Positions 1 to 5,982 of a stretch of 24,112 nt of DNA are shown in pieces. Position 1 is the first letter of the stretch, and each line of letters opens with the position of its first letter. A program made the translations under genes and the position numbers. The notes under the pieces were generated by a model. The model saw nothing but the letters and a program-made list of their open reading frames with translations. It was not told the DNA's origin and did not search any database. This stretch comes from a virus, in the IMG/VR virus record IMGVR_UViG_3300035670_001223, positions 1 to 24,112 of that record; one strand, written 5' to 3'.

Positions 1-710
1 GTGTTGATCTGAGTGGCCAGGGCCTGGTCTGCCGCAGCCCGCAGCGTCTGCTCCTGCTGGATAGCAGCCTGAATGTCTTTGCCTACCTTCACAGCCAGGG
101 TGTTCACCGTGTCGACCAAGGCAGAGTCCGCCTCTGCACGGGCCAGTACCTCCTGCTGCAGGATCGCCTGAGCATCCTCAGCGACGGCCCGGGTCTCACT
201 GATCGATGCCGCCAGGGAATCGTCGGTAGCGGCTCGCGCAAGAATCTCCGCATCCAAGCCAAGCTTGTTGATTTGGATCAGTGCTACCTCTTCCTTCAGG
301 GAGTTGGCCAGCAATCCCGCATCGATCTTCCCGGTCAGCTGTTCAATAAGCACATCGACCATTGGTCGAGGACTAGCATGAACCGGACCTACTTTTTTCA
401 TCACCGTACCGTTCACTGAAACCATCTCGGCCCAGTAGTAATAGGTGATCGCGCTGGCCGCGGTGTTTCGGTCAAAAAAGTACGTTCCCACCATTTTGTG
501 GTGGTAGATCGCAGTATCCACCCTGCTGTTGGTAGAGCGGTACAGGTTCACAAAAGCAACGGCATGGGGATTGGTCTCTGGGTAAACCAGAGTGATGTCT
601 ACTCCCCCGAACGTAGGGGTGGCCGAGATGAAGATGTTGTTGTCTGGATCCCCTGGCTTGGGGTTGAATCCTCCCCCGCCACCAGTTCCACAAACACGGG
701 CTGTACTCAT
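1..710 (-). CDS. Tail/appendage protein, J-like (fibronectin III plus coiled coil), partial
   Basis: This reading frame is open from ATG at 710 to the left edge of the window without a stop, so 236 residues are visible and the C-terminus is missing. The start is supported by CTGGAG about 7 bases upstream. After a glycine-rich N-terminus (GTGGGGGFNPKPGD) there is a beta-rich stretch at about residues 25-112 (VAFVNLYRST, YYYWAEMVS, ending VGPVHASPRP) that looks like a fibronectin type III domain. From about 115 the protein is a regular alpha-helical heptad region (LARAATDDSLAASI, EQTLRAAADQALATQINT). This order is typical of the C-terminal half of lambda gpJ-type tip proteins and of appendage proteins in some podoviruses. 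It is probably a structural protein acting at the host surface. It is divergent from thyX across a 68-bp gap. The role is inferred from architecture only; another fibre or appendage protein is possible. Confidence 0.7.
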   Translation of the reverse strand, partial: MSTARVCGTGGGGGFNPKPGDPDNNIFISATPTFGGVDITLVYPETNPHAVAFVNLYRSTNSRVDTAIYHHKMVGTYFFDRNTAASAITYYYWAEMVSVNGTVMKKVGPVHASPRPMVDVLIEQLTGKIDAGLLANSLKEEVALIQINKLGLDAEILARAATDDSLAASISETRAVAEDAQAILQQEVLARAEADSALVDTVNTLAVKVGKDIQAAIQQEQTLRAAADQALATQIN

Positions 711-778
711 TGGAAAACTCCAGTGGTGATCTGCCCGCCATTCTACGCAGCACCCCCAAACCAAGAGGAAAATTCTCC

Positions 779-1585
779 ATGCAAGCCCTCTACCGTAACC
801 ACATGGGCAGTGATCTTGAGGTTGTTCAAGATGCTCGTGTGTCCTTTGACCGAACCAGTGAAGCTCTAATGTACGAAGAGCTGACTATCCCCGCAGAGAA
901 GTGTAGTGGTCACCCTCTCGGTGTACTGACTGACATTCCGGTACTGACTGAAGCCGACAAGAACCTGATTGGTTTCCTAGCCCGAGGCTGTCGTTCCGGT
1001 GATTGGGCAAGCGTGTTGAACGATCTCACCGAAGGGGGGCTCCCCGTGTACGAGGTACAACGCCTGGCCACCTGGATTAAGCGACTGCCTCCGCACTGGT
1101 CCCCCTTCGGACAGCAGGTCATCAAGCTCAAGATGAAAGCACCAGTGCCCATTCGCACCCAGTCCTTCAAGCATAAGATCGGCTTCGTGGAGAACGAGGA
1201 GTCCCGTCGCTACATCAAGTCCACCCCTGAGCTGTTCATCCCTGAGTTCCGCTCGGCCCCGGATGGCGACATCAAGCAAGGCTCTGGTGGCCCCCACAAG
1301 AATGCCAAGGCTTGGAAGAGGGTCTATGAGTCCACCTGCCGTGAGGCAATCCGACACTACGAGGACATGATCGAAGACGGCGTTGCTCCTGAGCAGGCCC
1401 GCTTCGTGCTGCCACAGGGCGTCTACGTCAACTGGGTGTGGACGGGCTCGCTCTATGCCTACGCCGAGTTCTACAACAAGCGCAGCGATAGCCACGCCCA
1501 AGGCGAGATTCAGGAGCTGGCACAAGCCGTTGCCGAGATCATCGAGCCCCTCTTCCCAGTCAGCTGGAGAGCTCTTACGACCTAA
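779..1585 (+). CDS. thyX: Flavin-dependent thymidylate synthase
   Basis: This 268-residue protein is of normal ThyX length. ThyX methylates dUMP to dTMP using methylene-tetrahydrofolate, FAD and NADPH. Visible signatures are the N-terminal QDARVSF (18-23), the phage form of the ThyX motif at 126-145 (R126..KHKIGFVENEESRRY), and the C-terminal KRSDSHAQGEIQELA (234-248), which matches the nucleotide-binding R-x-x-x-H-A-Q-x-E-I region. The first H of the classical RHR motif is kept (H132) but both arginines are lysines. ATG779 is chosen because AGAGGA lies about 10 bases upstream and the conserved sequence begins just after it; a TTG at 710 would overlap the divergent gene's start and adds unconserved residues. 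It is followed by hairpins and a terminator, then nrdB and nrdA, so it belongs to a dNTP-supply cluster. Confidence 0.93.
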   Translation: MQALYRNHMGSDLEVVQDARVSFDRTSEALMYEELTIPAEKCSGHPLGVLTDIPVLTEADKNLIGFLARGCRSGDWASVLNDLTEGGLPVYEVQRLATWIKRLPPHWSPFGQQVIKLKMKAPVPIRTQSFKHKIGFVENEESRRYIKSTPELFIPEFRSAPDGDIKQGSGGPHKNAKAWKRVYESTCREAIRHYEDMIEDGVAPEQARFVLPQGVYVNWVWTGSLYAYAEFYNKRSDSHAQGEIQELAQAVAEIIEPLFPVSWRALTT

Positions 1586-1597
1586 TTTTCCAGCAAC

Positions 1598-1627
1598 GGC
1601 CGCCAGGGTGGGCTTACTCTGGCGGCC
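1598..1627 (+). other. Stable stem-loop after thyX
   Basis: A perfect 9-bp stem (GGCCGCCAG at 1598-1606 with CTGGCGGCC at 1619-1627) closes a 12-base loop 13 bases after the thyX stop. No T-run follows directly, but a second hairpin with a T-run begins 7 bases later. Possibly it helps termination or protects the 3' end of the thyX message. Confidence 0.6.
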
Positions 1628-1633
1628 TTACCC

Positions 1634-1656
1634 CCAGCCACCGAGCTGGTTTTTTT
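1634..1656 (+). terminator. Intrinsic terminator between thyX and nrdB
   Basis: A 5-bp stem (CCAGC/GCTGG, loop CACCGA) is followed at once by seven T residues (1650-1656), the textbook form of a rho-independent terminator for a host-type RNA polymerase. Only 15 bases separate the last T from the nrdB ribosome binding site, which leaves almost no room for a separate promoter. Confidence 0.75.
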
Positions 1657-1682
1657 AATCTCTGCATGCTCGAGGACCATGA

Positions 1683-2717
1683 ATGCAAGCACAGATTCGC
1701 ACGCCTAAGGCCACGTACACCGTGGACTACCCGATGGCAATCGCAACAGCCCGCCGTCAGTTCCAGACCCTTTGGAGCGCCGAAGAGTTGGGCGTGGAGA
1801 AAGATGAGGGCGACGTACGCACGCGCCTTACCGAAGCAGAGCGCATGGGGTTGATTACCGTGCTCAAGCTGTTCACGCAGTACGAGCTAGAGATTGGCCA
1901 GGAGTTCTGGTCAGGCAAGTTCAGCCGGCTGTTTCCGCGGCCTGACATGCTGCGTGCTGCCAATGCCTGCGCCTTCGTAGAGCTCAACAGCCATGCCCCG
2001 TTCTACGACCTGATCAACAAGACCCTCAACCTGGCCAACGATCAGTTCTACATGGCTTGGCAGGAAGATCCGGACCTGGTCCAGCGCATGGACTTCGTGG
2101 AGAGCCACCTCAAAACCAAGGACCCCTACGAGTGTCTGGCTGCCTTCAGCTTCATGGAAGGTGTCGTGCTCTACTCCAGCTTCGCCTACCTGAAGTCCTT
2201 CAACATGGGCGGGTTCGACATGATCCCGCACATCGCCGCCGGTGTGGATGCCAGCTGCAAGGAGGAGAACAGCCACTTCGAGTTCAGCTCCTGGACCTAC
2301 CGCCAGCTCATGGTGGAAGAGGAGCAGCTGGGCCTGATAGGGGAGGAGAACAAGCAGGCCTACGCCAACATGTGCCACGAGATCGCTGAGAAGGTCTATG
2401 AGCACGAAAAGATCATCATCAAGAAGATCTTCGAGAACGGGGCCATCCGCACCATCTCCCAGGACGAGATCCTCCACTTCATCCGTAACCGGATCGACAT
2501 CGTATTGCAGGCACTCAACTGCGAGCCGATGTTCGGAGACGAGGCTGGTGTAGTGTCGGGGTGGTTCTACGATGCCCTCTCCACTTACAAGTTCGCGGAC
2601 TTCTTCGCCAACAACCAGATCCAGTACGTGCGTACCTGGAACAAGCATGCCCTGAAGTTCGACCCCACCCCGGATGCTCCTGCACCGACAGTCACCAAGT
2701 TCCTGGAGCGTACCTAA
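1683..2717 (+). CDS. nrdB: Ribonucleoside-diphosphate reductase, beta subunit (class I)
   Basis: This 344-residue protein is the radical-generating subunit of class I ribonucleotide reductase. The diiron ligands can be placed by pattern: E68 (LFTQYE), E100 and H104 in helix C (FVELNSHAPFY), E159 (FMEG), and E195 with H198 (KEENSH). Y108 sits four residues after H104, as the radical tyrosine does after the first histidine in E. coli NrdB. The odd point is that E100 and H104 are separated by three residues rather than the usual two. The start has GAGGA 6 bases upstream. It overlaps nrdA by one base (TAATG), which implies translational coupling. The beta-before-alpha order is the reverse of the common bacterial operon. 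It works with NrdA to make dNDPs. Confidence 0.95.
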   Translation: MQAQIRTPKATYTVDYPMAIATARRQFQTLWSAEELGVEKDEGDVRTRLTEAERMGLITVLKLFTQYELEIGQEFWSGKFSRLFPRPDMLRAANACAFVELNSHAPFYDLINKTLNLANDQFYMAWQEDPDLVQRMDFVESHLKTKDPYECLAAFSFMEGVVLYSSFAYLKSFNMGGFDMIPHIAAGVDASCKEENSHFEFSSWTYRQLMVEEEQLGLIGEENKQAYANMCHEIAEKVYEHEKIIIKKIFENGAIRTISQDEILHFIRNRIDIVLQALNCEPMFGDEAGVVSGWFYDALSTYKFADFFANNQIQYVRTWNKHALKFDPTPDAPAPTVTKFLERT

Positions 2718-4408
2718 TGGCCAAGACCTACGAACAGCTGAGTGAAGAGCGCAAAGCCGGGCAAGCCCGTGGCGACTTCCCCGACTGGTACACCACCCCG
2801 GCGTACCAGATGTTTCAAGCCAAGTACGCTGTACCAGGTGAGGCAGGCCTTCGAGGTCGCCATCGCACGATCGCCAAGACCCTGGCCAGGCACCTGCCTG
2901 AGCCGGAGAAGTGGGAAGAGCTCTTCTTTGAAGTCATGTGGAAAGGCTGGCTATCTCCCGCCTCTCCGGTACTGGCCAACACCGGCACCGATCGGGGCCT
3001 GATGGTCTCATGCTCCGGCCAGTTCATTGACGACAGCATTGACTCGTTCTACGCCAATTTGCACGAGTCGGCCATGCTGTCCAAGATGGGCTTTGGCTGC
3101 TCTGCCGACTTCAGCTCGGTAAGGCCCCGGGGCTCAGTCATCTCCGTGGGCGGTAAAGCCAGTGGCGTAGTCCCTGTCATCAAGGACTTTGCCACTATGG
3201 CGTCCAACGTCAGCCAGGGCGCCCAGCGACGGGGCTCCATCGCCTCCTACCTGAGCCTGGACCATGACGACTTCCCTGAGCTGATCGCCCTTCTGGAAGC
3301 AGAACCGGACGGACTGAACGTGGGTTGGGTCGTCACTGACGCCTTCATCGAGAAGCTCCAGGCAGGTGACAAGGAGGCCAACGAGCGTTTCACCCATGCG
3401 CTGCACACCAAGCTGGTCACTGGCCGTGGCTACTTCTTCAAGATCGATGAAGCCAACCGGCACCGGCCGCCGATGTACGTCGACCTCGATCTGGACATCA
3501 AGGCCACCAACCTGTGCACTGAAATCATGTTGCACAGCTCCAGGGACTACACCTATACCTGCGTGCTGAGCTCCATGAACCTCGCCAAGCGCAACGAGTG
3601 GAAGGACACCGATGCGATCTTCATCGCTACCGTGTTCCTCGACTGCGTGGTGTCTGAGTTCCTGGAGAAAGCCAAGGGCATTCCGGGTCTCGAGAAGGCC
3701 CTGCGCTTTACAGAGAAAGGTCGTGCCATCGGCCTGGGGGTGATGGGCTTCAGCACCCTGCTCCAGAAAGAGCGCATCGCATTCGACTCTTTCGAGGCCC
3801 ACCTGCTCAACCAGGAAATCTTCCGTCAGCTTCATGACGACAGCGAGCGAGCAACCCGGTGGATGGCCAAGGTACTAGGAGAGCCCGAGTGGTGCTTTGG
3901 CTACGGTGTACGCAACACTCACCGAACTGCCCTGGCCCCGACCAAGAGCACTGCCCTGCTGATGGGGGGCGTCTCCGAAAGCACTACCCCAGATCCCGGC
4001 ATGGTGTTCGAGATCGGCTCTGCGGCCGGTGGCATGAAGCGCATCAACGCCGAGTTCTACGAGCTGATGAAGGAGCGTGGCCAGTACACCCCCGAAACCA
4101 TCGCCAGCATCAACCAGAAGATCGGTTCGGTGCAGCACCTGGACTGGCTTACCGACCACGAAAAGATGGTGTTCCGTACTGCCTTTGAAGTGGATCAAGA
4201 GACCATTCTGCGCCTGGCCTCTACCCGCCAGAAGTACCTGTGCCAGGGCCAGTCCCTGAACTTCTTCGTCAGTGAAGATGGGGACGAGGAGCGCATCGCC
4301 AGACTGCACTCCAAGGCACTGCTGGATCCGAACATCCTCAGCCTGTACTACATCTACTCGCGCAGTGGTGTGGTGATCAACAACGAATGCGTGGCCTGTG
4401 CTGCGTAA
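2717..4408 (+). CDS. nrdA: Ribonucleoside-diphosphate reductase, alpha subunit (class I, no ATP cone)
   Basis: This is the catalytic subunit that reduces ribonucleoside diphosphates. It is 563 residues, against roughly 750 for E. coli NrdA. The N-terminus goes directly into the catalytic barrel (FPDWYTTPAYQ), so the ATP-cone activity site is absent. Active-site residues are present: C99 (VSCSGQ), the N265-L-C267-T-E269 triad, C282 (YTCVLSSMNL), the tyrosine pair in LSLYYIYSR (544-545), and the C-terminal redox pair C558/C561 (NECVACAA). The phosphate-loop sequence PTKSTALLMGGVSES is at 408-422. ATG2717 overlaps the nrdB stop and precedes all conserved sequence, so the longer upstream frame inside nrdB is discarded. 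With no ATP cone, dATP feedback through that site should be lost, which is my inference. Confidence 0.95.
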   Translation: MAKTYEQLSEERKAGQARGDFPDWYTTPAYQMFQAKYAVPGEAGLRGRHRTIAKTLARHLPEPEKWEELFFEVMWKGWLSPASPVLANTGTDRGLMVSCSGQFIDDSIDSFYANLHESAMLSKMGFGCSADFSSVRPRGSVISVGGKASGVVPVIKDFATMASNVSQGAQRRGSIASYLSLDHDDFPELIALLEAEPDGLNVGWVVTDAFIEKLQAGDKEANERFTHALHTKLVTGRGYFFKIDEANRHRPPMYVDLDLDIKATNLCTEIMLHSSRDYTYTCVLSSMNLAKRNEWKDTDAIFIATVFLDCVVSEFLEKAKGIPGLEKALRFTEKGRAIGLGVMGFSTLLQKERIAFDSFEAHLLNQEIFRQLHDDSERATRWMAKVLGEPEWCFGYGVRNTHRTALAPTKSTALLMGGVSESTTPDPGMVFEIGSAAGGMKRINAEFYELMKERGQYTPETIASINQKIGSVQHLDWLTDHEKMVFRTAFEVDQETILRLASTRQKYLCQGQSLNFFVSEDGDEERIARLHSKALLDPNILSLYYIYSRSGVVINNECVACAA

Positions 4409-4412
4409 GGAG

Positions 4413-4424
4413 TTATTGCAATAA
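4413..4424. promoter_or_regulatory. Palindrome TTATTGCAATAA at the start codon of the next gene
   Basis: A perfect 12-bp inverted repeat lies between the ribosome binding site AAGGAG (4407-4412) and the ATG at 4424. It contains the 10-bp palindrome TAYTGCARTA, which recurs at 17872, 20314, 20554 and 23116. Its position suggests an operator or another protein-binding site, but the binding partner is unknown. Confidence 0.5.
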
Positions 4425-4831
4425 TGCAACACAGCAATCAACAGATGCCCTCCGGGCATTCCTTCGATCAATCCAGGAACCTGGCAGTTGAGATGCTTCA
4501 GGCGGCTGAGAAACACATGGCCGACCGGGCTCGAACTCACGACGCTCCCGGAGGGGAGCGCTCTATAGCCAAGACGGTAGCGGCCTTCAATGCCCTGACC
4601 GGGAAAGACCTCAGTGAGACCGAGGGCTGGACCTTCATGGCGCTCTTGAAGATTGCCCGAGCCAATCAGGGTGCGTTCCGTGCCGACAACTATGAAGACC
4701 TCGTGGCCTACGCAGCACTGGCTGGGGAGTCTGCTCATCAGGAGAATCAAGCCAATGAGTCTGCTCGCATGGCTTCCACACTTCCGGACCGAGTATCTCG
4801 CAGTTCTACCAGCGAACTGCCCCTGCGGTAA
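4424..4831 (+). CDS. DUF6378-like (MazG-type fold?) small phage protein
   Basis: This 135-residue soluble protein has a core at about 33-102 (RARTHDAPGGERSIAK, then LLKIARANQG, then DNYEDLVAYAALAGE) that fits the DUF6378 family: an N-terminal R-x-x-T-H, a central L-x-K-I-A-R helix, and a terminal D-N-x-x-D-x-x-x-Y-x-x-L-A-x-E. The spacing of acidic and basic residues recalls all-alpha MazG-like nucleotide hydrolases, but function is unproven. ATG4424 has AAGGAG with an 11-base spacer. A second candidate, ATG4493, would leave the repeated hairpin element (4445-4479) outside the coding region while keeping the whole conserved core, so the start is uncertain. It follows nrdA by 15 bases and probably shares its transcript. 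The C-terminal 30 residues are low in conserved features and overlap the next small ORF. Confidence 0.75.
   Translation: MQHSNQQMPSGHSFDQSRNLAVEMLQAAEKHMADRARTHDAPGGERSIAKTVAAFNALTGKDLSETEGWTFMALLKIARANQGAFRADNYEDLVAYAALAGESAHQENQANESARMASTLPDRVSRSSTSELPLR
4445..4479 (+). repeat. Two-hairpin repeat element, copy 1
   Basis: This 35-base stretch matches 8157-8191 at 29 of 35 positions by hand alignment. It begins with a 6-bp stem and three-base loop (ATGCCC-TCC-GGGCAT, 4445-4459), then contains GATCAATCC. A second small hairpin, CCAGG-AA-CCTGG, follows at 4473-4484. The loop reads GGA on the opposite strand. It overlaps the 5' part of the DUF6378-like ORF. Confidence 0.6.
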
Positions 4832-4952
4832 ATGCCAGATCGCTGTGCGCATACCTCGGCATGACATGGACGAGTACGAGCTGGTCCTGAAGCTGCAGGG
4901 GGTCGTTGCCTTCGGTCGTACCTGGCGACCCAAGGTCACCCGCATCAAGTAA
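4755..4952 (+). CDS. Small cysteine-containing protein, unknown
   Basis: A 65-residue ORF begins in another frame inside the end of the preceding gene and runs 121 bases beyond it, filling the gap before the next gene. ATG4755 has AGGAG about 9 bases upstream. The N-terminus is hydrophobic (MSLLAWLPHF), followed by NCPCGKCQ, a C-x-C-x-x-C cluster that could bind metal, and a charged C-terminus ending in KVTRIK. I do not recognise a family. It is supported by the ribosome binding site, the otherwise empty gap and reasonable codon use; it could still be chance. Confidence 0.45.
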   Translation: MSLLAWLPHFRTEYLAVLPANCPCGKCQIAVRIPRHDMDEYELVLKLQGVVAFGRTWRPKVTRIK

Positions 4953-4959
4953 CCCACCC

Positions 4960-4979
4960 GGGGCAGGGCCACCTGCCCC
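4960..4979 (+). other. Perfect 8-bp stem-loop before the nuclease gene
   Basis: GGGGCAGG (4960-4967) pairs with CCTGCCCC (4972-4979) around the tetraloop GCCA. No T-run follows, so it is not a standard intrinsic terminator. It may stabilise or mark a processing site in the message between the small ORF and the nuclease gene. It is similar in size to the hairpin at 10838-10857. Confidence 0.55.
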
Positions 4980-4999
4980 CACCCTCACAGGCATCCACC

Positions 5000-5974
5000 A
5001 TGCGCAAGTACACCAATCAGCAGGGCCTACCCTTGGCCATTGCGGTCTACCTGGCGACGGACCACTACGACCACGAAGATGACACCGTCTCCGCTACCGC
5101 CCTGCTCAAACCCACTCGGCAGCTGATCCTCAGCAAGCGGCTGCCGGAGGACATGTCCCTGGTCGACGTGAGCCGGCTGCTCAAGAGCCGGATGGGTACC
5201 TCGATCCACGACGGTATCGAGAAGGCCTGGCTTCAGAACTACAAGGTCGCCATGACCGCCCTGGGCTACCCCCAGCGTGTCATCGACCGAGTGGTGATCA
5301 ACCCTGATCCCAATGCCGTCACCGACGACATGATCCCCGTCTACATGGAGCAGCGCTCCTACCGGGAGATCATGGGCGTCAAGGTGTCGGGCAAGTTCGA
5401 CTTCGTGGCCGAGGGCATGATCGAGGACTTCAAGTCCACCGGCACCTTCACCTGGGTGAACGGCACCAAGGATGACGACTACATCCTTCAGGGCTCGATC
5501 TACCGCTGGCTCAACCCGAAGATCGTGACCGCGGACACCATGCGGATCAACTTCATCTTCTGGGACTGGCAGGCGGCCCGTGCCAAGGCCGATCCCAAGT
5601 ACCCGAAGTCTGGCGTTGCCGCCAAGACCTACCAGCTGCTCTCGGTCGAGCAGACCGAAGCCTTCATCCGCAACAAGCTGTCCGAGGTTGCCCGCTTCCA
5701 GGATGCCCCGGAAGAAGAGCTGCCGCTGTGCTCCGACAAAGAGCTGTGGCGCTCCAGCCCGGTCTGGAAGTACTACAAGAATCCCCAGAACACCACGCGC
5801 TCCACCAAGAACTTCGACAACCCCCATGACGCCTACCTGCGGCTTCAACAGGACGGCCACATCGGCAAGGTCGTGGAAGTCCCGGGCGAGGTCGTTGCTT
5901 GTAAATACTGTGCCGCCTTCCCCCTCTGCAGCCAGGCCAAGGCACTCGTGGCGGATGGCTCCCTGAAACTCTAG
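5000..5974 (+). CDS. PD-(D/E)XK exonuclease, Cas4/RecB-like with Fe-S cysteines
   Basis: This 324-residue protein has the ordered motifs of RecB/Cas4-type nucleases. H70 is in GTSIHDGIE, D134 in GKFDF, the D143-F-K145 catalytic core in IEDFKST, and Q164 in the Q-x-x-x-Y helix (LQGSIYRW). Four cysteines, C244, C301, C304 and C310 (one distant, then C-x2-C-x5-C), match the arrangement that holds a 4Fe-4S cluster in Cas4 and AddB. It probably degrades or processes DNA ends in phage replication and recombination. It stands directly before the helicase-primase (8-base gap) in the same position as an exonuclease gene in the N4 replication block, as I recall it. The ribosome binding site is weak (AGG, 8-10 bases upstream), so translation may rely on coupling. 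Confidence 0.85.
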   Translation: MRKYTNQQGLPLAIAVYLATDHYDHEDDTVSATALLKPTRQLILSKRLPEDMSLVDVSRLLKSRMGTSIHDGIEKAWLQNYKVAMTALGYPQRVIDRVVINPDPNAVTDDMIPVYMEQRSYREIMGVKVSGKFDFVAEGMIEDFKSTGTFTWVNGTKDDDYILQGSIYRWLNPKIVTADTMRINFIFWDWQAARAKADPKYPKSGVAAKTYQLLSVEQTEAFIRNKLSEVARFQDAPEEELPLCSDKELWRSSPVWKYYKNPQNTTRSTKNFDNPHDAYLRLQQDGHIGKVVEVPGEVVACKYCAAFPLCSQAKALVADGSLKL

Positions 5975-5982
5975 GAGAAACC

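Noticed and set aside
710-778. Longer start (TTG at 710) for thyX
   Set aside because: The added residues are not part of the ThyX family, and the region holds the divergent tail gene's start signals. ATG779 has a good ribosome binding site.
472-780. Minus-strand 102-codon ORF at the left end
   Set aside because: It overlaps the tail protein frame (1-710), which has better codon use, domain-like content and a ribosome binding site.
3875-4972. Minus-strand open frame of 365 codons across nrdA and the next genes
   Set aside because: It lies opposite well-identified nrdA sequence and shows no recognisable motif or ribosome binding site.
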